A stretch of 35,047 bases of DNA from Kitasatospora aureofaciens (lineage in GTDB: Bacteria; Actinomycetota; Actinomycetes; Streptomycetales; Streptomycetaceae), in contig NZ_JPRF03000060.1 of NCBI RefSeq assembly GCF_001188955.3, forward strand, positions 1 through 35,047. Reading direction: 5' to 3'. Position numbers and translations under genes: made by a program. Positions 31,268 to 35,047 of this stretch are shown piece by piece. The notes beneath the pieces are model-generated. The model did not search any database. It saw only the letters and a list, made by a program, of their open reading frames with translations, and was not told the origin of the DNA. Every line of letters starts with the position of its first letter. Within the stretch, counting starts at the first letter, position 1.

Positions 31268-31332
31268 AGGGTTGTTGTTCGGCAGTCGCGGGCGATGCTG
31301 CCGCCGAAGACGGCCCGAGGATCGGTCCTTCC

Positions 31333-32985
31333 TCAACCGGAGCGGGTCACGACGTGGGACGTCCCGATGACCTCCCCCTTCGCGTTCAGCGCCCTCACCT
31401 GGAAGTACGGTCCCGGGTTGTCCGTCGTGACGGCCGTCTCGAAGCCGGTCCGGTCGGCGTGGTCGACGACCACCGACAGGGAACGGGCGTCCGGTCCGGC
31501 GAGCACCTGCCACGCTCTGGTCTCCGTTGAGCCGTTCCAGGAGGCGTAGACGGTGCTCCGCCCGCCGCTGCCGTCGCGCGCCGCCGCACTGGGCGGATAC
31601 CACGGCTTGCCGACCCACTCGTGGCGGAACGCCCGGTACGAGATGTCGGAGCCCGGCATCATGGCGTCGTAGAGCAGGTTCTTCGAGCCGTCGCCCTCGG
31701 TGTTCCCGGCGCCCCTGTACTCCGAGTAGTACGACTCCTGCCCCCACCCGACGAACTCGTTGCCGTTGGTGAGCGCCTGGGTGTCCCCCTGGGACGCGGC
31801 GTACAACCCCGGTGCGTGGTAGTAGGTCCGCGCCGCGGTCGCGCGGTGGTTGGGGAAGTCGAGGTTGAGGATCAGGCCGTGTGACTGCTGTTCGGGGGTG
31901 CCGTCCGGCTGGTTGCAGCAGCCGTCGTCGAACATGCTGATCCGGTTTCCCGGCCGGAACCGGGCGTGGTGCTGCCAGTAGAAGTCCGCGTTCGGGCCGA
32001 AGCTGAAGTCGCTTCTCTTGCCACCGAGTTGCCAGCGGATGTCGCCTGTCTGCCGCGCGACGTCGTAGACCGCCCAGAGGTTTCGGGCCGAGATCAGCAG
32101 CTGGCCGTCAGGGCCCTCGTCGATCGAGTTCACGTGATAGGCGTCCCACACCCCGCCGGACGAGGACGCCGAGGAGGCCGACACCTCGGAGTCCGCCGGG
32201 TTCACGTGGTCCAGGATGTCCCACGAGAAGACGAGTCTCCCGGTCGCGAGATCGACCTCCTGGACCTCACTGTCCTCGATGGCTCCGTTCTTCGGCCCCC
32301 CGTAGGGGGTGAGGTCCATCGGGACCGGCTTGGACGCGATGAACAGCGCGGTCCCCCGGCGCGTCAGGAGGAACTCGTGGAAGTCCGGGTAGAAGCCGTG
32401 CCGGGCGAAGACGGTCCTGAGCAGGCGGTAGTGGTCGTCGTAGATGTAGTAGCAGCCTCCCGGCTCGGGGGCGCCGCCGGGCAGGTTGGTGTAATACGGG
32501 GGAATCGCGATGGTTCCCTGCCAGAACGTCAGCACCGGTTGTGTGACGCCGGTCCGGGGGTTGTGGTACGTCTGCACCCGGAAGTCGCCGTTCTCGAGGT
32601 TCGCGACGGGAAGCGGGCGGAACCAGACCGGATCGCCGGAGTCTTCGAGCATCAGCGCCCCGGTCTGGCCGACCGGCTGGGTGAGGTTGTACGGGGCGAC
32701 GAAGACGTCCCCCCGGGCCGTGCCCGGTTGTCGCGTGGTCACGGTGACCCGCATGGGATGCAGCTTCGGCGCGGACGCGAAGCTCCACACATCGCTGCCG
32801 GAGGTGATCGGCGCCGGTACGCTCGTCGCCGGCGGGGCCGGCCGGGTCGCGCACCGGGCCCGGTCCCATCCCATCAGGTCGGACGCTGCGGACGTGCCTG
32901 CCCCTAGCGAACCGAGTGCCCCAGCCGTCACCATCACCGTCGCGGCTGCCATCCAGCGGTGCCAGGCACCCATAGCTGCAGGCAC
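31333..32985 (-). CDS. Secreted arylsulfotransferase (ASST)-family protein
   Basis: About 550 residues. I start at GTG 32985, three bases after AGGAGG; ATG 32973 is the alternative. A signal peptide (WMAAATVMVTAGALGSLGAGTSAAS) directs export. The rest is a beta-propeller-like Arylsulfotran_2 domain. It contains TLARGD-type strands, GFYPDFHEFLLTRRGTALFI, IEDSEVQEVDLATGRLVFSW, WDAYHVNSIDEGPDGQLLIS, DFYWQHHARFRPG and a final Ig-like strand set (YASWNGSTETRAWQVLAG). The H of the QHH motif is at the place of the ASST catalytic His. It may transfer sulfate or have lost that role. It is the only gene of the smaller element. Confidence 0.85.
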   Translation of the reverse strand: MPAAMGAWHRWMAAATVMVTAGALGSLGAGTSAASDLMGWDRARCATRPAPPATSVPAPITSGSDVWSFASAPKLHPMRVTVTTRQPGTARGDVFVAPYNLTQPVGQTGALMLEDSGDPVWFRPLPVANLENGDFRVQTYHNPRTGVTQPVLTFWQGTIAIPPYYTNLPGGAPEPGGCYYIYDDHYRLLRTVFARHGFYPDFHEFLLTRRGTALFIASKPVPMDLTPYGGPKNGAIEDSEVQEVDLATGRLVFSWDILDHVNPADSEVSASSASSSGGVWDAYHVNSIDEGPDGQLLISARNLWAVYDVARQTGDIRWQLGGKRSDFSFGPNADFYWQHHARFRPGNRISMFDDGCCNQPDGTPEQQSHGLILNLDFPNHRATAARTYYHAPGLYAASQGDTQALTNGNEFVGWGQESYYSEYRGAGNTEGDGSKNLLYDAMMPGSDISYRAFRHEWVGKPWYPPSAAARDGSGGRSTVYASWNGSTETRAWQVLAGPDARSLSVVVDHADRTGFETAVTTDNPGPYFQVRALNAKGEVIGTSHVVTRSG

Positions 32986-33293
32986 GTCCCTCCTCCTTCT
33001 GCTGCTCACCCGCGTGGAAGCGGGGCGATGCCCGCACGGCCTTGGCCGTCCTGCCCGGAAGCAGCGGGAAGCCAGCGCCCCACACGAGGTTGAACGGGCC
33101 TGCGGCATCCGCCTCGGAGGCCCTCACCCTCGGTGACCGGTATGGCCCACAGATGGCACCCGAACAGGCCAGCCGGTCGGCCGGCGGCCGACCGGCTGGC
33201 CTGTTCGGTCGGCTGGGTGACGCCCCGGGGTGGCTTCATCCGGCAGGTGGTCAAGGACGCCGAGGGGGACGGCTCACAGGCCCCCGAAACGAC
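32986..33293. other. 308-base gap with a 49-base palindrome
   Basis: No gene is supported here. The stretch holds the promoter of the arylsulfotransferase-like gene and the long palindrome listed next, and ends at the tRNA terminator. Confidence 0.45.
33160..33208. repeat. Perfect 23-bp stem, 3-base loop inverted repeat
   Basis: Arm 33160-33182 (CCGAACAGGCCAGCCGGTCG then GCC) is followed by GGC and then its exact reverse complement (33186-33208). It is the longest perfect hairpin in the window. It lies upstream of the arylsulfotransferase-like gene, close to the right end of the smaller element. There is no T-tract on either side. Confidence 0.85.
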
Positions 33294-33326
33294 GAAGGCC
33301 CCGACCGGAACCCGGTCGGGGCCTTC
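33294..33326 (-). terminator. Terminator of tRNA-Ser
   Basis: Perfect 15-base arms (33294-33308 and 33312-33326, GAAGGCCCCGACCGG type) enclose a 3-base loop, 21 bases beyond the tRNA 3' end. Near copies accompany both displaced tRNA halves. Confidence 0.8.
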
Positions 33327-33347
33327 GTTTGCCCTGACGGGCGAAGG

Positions 33348-33432
33348 CGGAGGATACGAGATTCGAACTCGTGAGGGGTTGCCCCCAACACGCTTTCCAA
33401 GCGTGCGCCCTAGGCCTCTAGGCGAATCCTCC
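33348..33432 (-). tRNA. tRNA-Ser(GGA)
   Basis: An 85-base class II tRNA. The acceptor stem GGAGGAT/ATCCTCC pairs over seven bases with a G discriminator. The anticodon loop contains TTGGAAA, giving anticodon GGA (Ser, UCC/UCU). The long variable arm is TTGGGGGCAACCCC, and the T-arm is ACGAG-TTCGAAT-CTCGT. CCA is not encoded. A TACTAA box (33443-33448) ten bases upstream may be the -10. The 3' half is repeated at 31.1 and 17.7 kb, so this gene is the attachment site for the elements to its left. Confidence 0.97.
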
Positions 33433-33540
33433 GTGGGAGAGCTTAGTACATGTTTCGGGGTGCTCGCGACCAGCTATCCCGCAGGCAGGAGGGTGGGGGT
33501 GGCCTGTGGATCGTCGGGGCCGGGATCCGGTAGTGTGGGG

Positions 33541-33634
33541 GTCAGCCCCTCGTGCGGCGTCATCTCTCTGAACCCCCCCAGGGCCGGAAGGCAGCAAGGG
33601 TAGGAGGGCTCTGGCGGGTGCACGGGGGGTCTTT
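33541..33634 (+). ncRNA. ffs: Small bacterial signal recognition particle RNA (4.5S type)
   Basis: The conserved domain IV is present as CAGGGCCGGAAGGCAGCAAG followed by GGTA, the Ffh-binding loop of all SRP RNAs. The outer helix pairs CCCCTCGTGC near the 5' end with GCACGGGGGG near the 3' end. It is followed by a short T-run (TCTTT). Actinomycetes have this short form without an Alu domain. It lies upstream of dnaX, a gene order common in Streptomyces. The exact ends are estimated from the pairing. Confidence 0.93.
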
Positions 33635-33713
33635 GCGTTCCCGGGGCGTTCCGGGCGGGGGCCGGGGTGAAGGGGCGACGCGTTTGTCGGCCCGTCCCGA
33701 TATCGTCGGTGGT

Positions 33714-35047
33714 GTGTCCCTAGCCCTGTACCGCCGCTACCGCCCCGAGACCTTCGCGGAGGTCATCGGGCAGGAGCACGTGACCGCTCCGCTCCAGCAG
33801 GCCCTGCGCAACAACAGGGTCAACCACGCGTACCTGTTCAGCGGGCCGCGCGGCTGTGGCAAGACGACGAGTGCGCGCATCCTGGCCCGTTGTCTGAACT
33901 GTGAACAGGGGCCGACGCCGACGCCCTGCGGGGAGTGCCAGTCCTGTCGGGACCTCGCGACCGGCGGGCCCGGCTCGATCGACGTGATCGAGATCGACGC
34001 CGCCTCGCACGGTGGTGTGGACGACGCGCGCGAGCTGCGCGAGCGGGCCTTCTTCGCGCCGGTGCACAGCCGGTACAAGATCTTCATCCTGGACGAGGCG
34101 CACATGGTGACCTCGGCCGGCTTCAACGCACTGCTCAAGGTGGTCGAGGAGCCGCCGGAGCACCTCAAGTTCATCTTCGCGACCACCGAGCCGGAGAAGG
34201 TGATCGGGACGATCCGGTCCCGTACCCACCACTACCCGTTCCGGCTGGTGCCGCCCGGCACGCTGCGCGACTACCTGGCGGAGGTCTGCGGCCGCGAGGG
34301 CATCCAGGTCGAGGACACGGTGTTCCCGCTGGTGGTACGGGCCGGCGCGGGCTCGGTGCGTGACTCGATGTCGGTCATGGACCAGCTGCTGGCCGGCGCC
34401 GGCGAGGGCGGCGTCACGTACCAGATGGCGACCGCGCTGCTGGGGTACACCGACTCCGCGCTGCTGGACGAGGTGGTGGACGCCTTCGCCGGGCACGACG
34501 GGGCGACGGTCTTCCAGGTGATCGACCGGGTGGTCGAGGGCGGGCACGATCCGCGCCGCTTCGTCACCGACCTGCTGGAGCGGCTGCGCGACCTGGTGAT
34601 CCTCGCCACCGTGCCGGACGCGGGGGAGAAGGGGCTGATCGACGCCCCGGCGGACCGGATCGCCGTGATGCAGGCGCAGGCGGACGCGTTCGGCGCGGCC
34701 GAGCTGAGCCGGGCGGCCGACATCGTCAACACCGGGCTGACCGAGATGCGCGGCAACGCGGCGCCGCGGCTCCAGCTGGAGCTGATCTGCGCCCGGGTGA
34801 TGCTGCCGGGCGCGTACAGCGACGAGCTGTCGCTCCAGGCGCGCCTGGACAAGCTGGAGCGCCGGGCGGCCGCGGGCGGCCTCGCCGCGCCGGCCGGGAT
34901 GGCTCCGATGGCCGCCGCGCCGATGGCCGCCGCGCCGACTGCCCCGTCGGTGGAGGTGCCGGTGAGCGTGCCCTCGGCCCCCGCCTCCGTTCCCGCCGCC
35001 GCCCGTACGGCGGCGTCCCGCTCCGCCCACCGTCCGGTCAACCGCTC
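33714..35047 (+). CDS. dnaX: DNA polymerase III subunit gamma/tau (3' end outside window)
   Basis: About 444 residues are visible from GTG 33714 (first residues VSLALYRRYRPETFAEVIGQ). This is the clamp-loader AAA+ ATPase of the replisome. It shows the Walker A motif FSGPRGCGKTTSA near residue 44, a four-Cys zinc module (CLNCEQGPTPTPCGECQSC) near 62-80, the Walker B motif FILDEAHM near 120, the sensor 1 region FATTEPEKV and the SRC-like IRSRTHHYPF. Domain III follows (MRGNAAPRLQLELICARV), then an Ala/Pro-rich stretch starting the tau region, cut by the window edge. It is a core gene that marks the right boundary of the island. Confidence 0.96.
   Translation, partial: MSLALYRRYRPETFAEVIGQEHVTAPLQQALRNNRVNHAYLFSGPRGCGKTTSARILARCLNCEQGPTPTPCGECQSCRDLATGGPGSIDVIEIDAASHGGVDDARELRERAFFAPVHSRYKIFILDEAHMVTSAGFNALLKVVEEPPEHLKFIFATTEPEKVIGTIRSRTHHYPFRLVPPGTLRDYLAEVCGREGIQVEDTVFPLVVRAGAGSVRDSMSVMDQLLAGAGEGGVTYQMATALLGYTDSALLDEVVDAFAGHDGATVFQVIDRVVEGGHDPRRFVTDLLERLRDLVILATVPDAGEKGLIDAPADRIAVMQAQADAFGAAELSRAADIVNTGLTEMRGNAAPRLQLELICARVMLPGAYSDELSLQARLDKLERRAAAGGLAAPAGMAPMAAAPMAAAPTAPSVEVPVSVPSAPASVPAAARTAASRSAHRPVNR

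Larger units (their letters stand above)
31004..31332. other. Gap holding attachment-site copy 2
   Basis: This 329-base stretch holds no gene. It carries the terminator copy, the displaced tRNA 3' half and the element arm listed separately. Confidence 0.5.

Overview
The window is GC-rich actinomycete chromosome, most like Streptomyces or Kitasatospora. Support comes from the very high GC at third codon positions, the many GTG/TTG starts, the AGGAGG-type ribosome binding sites, a resuscitation-promoting-factor-like cell-wall hydrolase with LysM, and a core block at the right end (tRNA-Ser(GGA), small SRP RNA, dnaX).

Left part (1-4.4 kb): the end of an AraC-type regulator, a VOC-fold protein, a GrpB/UPF0157 protein, a sulfite-oxidase-like molybdopterin enzyme, and an alpha/beta hydrolase divergent from a TetR repressor, with an operator-like inverted repeat over the hydrolase promoter.

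Biosynthetic cluster (about 4.3-14.8 kb): two divergent arms. Leftward are a PhzE-type 2-amino-2-deoxyisochorismate synthase, an ATP-grasp ligase-like protein, an MFS exporter and a large LuxR regulator. Rightward are a malic-enzyme homologue, a class II DAHP synthase and a PhzD-type isochorismatase, closely packed and ended by a strong hairpin. DAHP synthase, PhzE and PhzD together predict trans-2,3-dihydro-3-hydroxyanthranilate (DHHA). The later phenazine genes and an EntA-like dehydrogenase are absent. The malic-enzyme homologue has lost the usual general-acid tyrosine. I infer an undescribed DHHA- or 3-hydroxyanthranilate-derived amide, made by the ATP-grasp enzyme and exported by the MFS protein.

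Middle (14.8-17.5 kb): a DUF1801 remnant, a two-domain VOC protein, the Rpf/LysM protein and a short cation-efflux-family membrane protein.

Island (17.6-33.4 kb): an intact tRNA-Ser(GGA) at 33.4 kb and two displaced copies of its 3' half, at 31.1 and 17.7 kb, each with a copy of the tRNA terminator. No integrase is present. This looks like two tandem, integrase-less elements. The larger one carries partner-switching and redox-sensing relics (ATP-binding anti-sigma-like protein, SpoIIE-type phosphatase, GAF protein lacking its phospho-histidine, PNPOx protein, winged-helix regulator, STAS protein lacking its phospho-serine), three DUF5994 paralogues, several broken genes, and a secretion-like locus: a DUF3494 protein with an 18-cysteine tail, a DUF5819 protein, an HTTM protein and a frameshifted DCC thiol-disulfide protein. 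The smaller one carries a secreted arylsulfotransferase-like protein.

Right end (33.3-35.0 kb): tRNA-Ser, SRP RNA, and dnaX running off the window.
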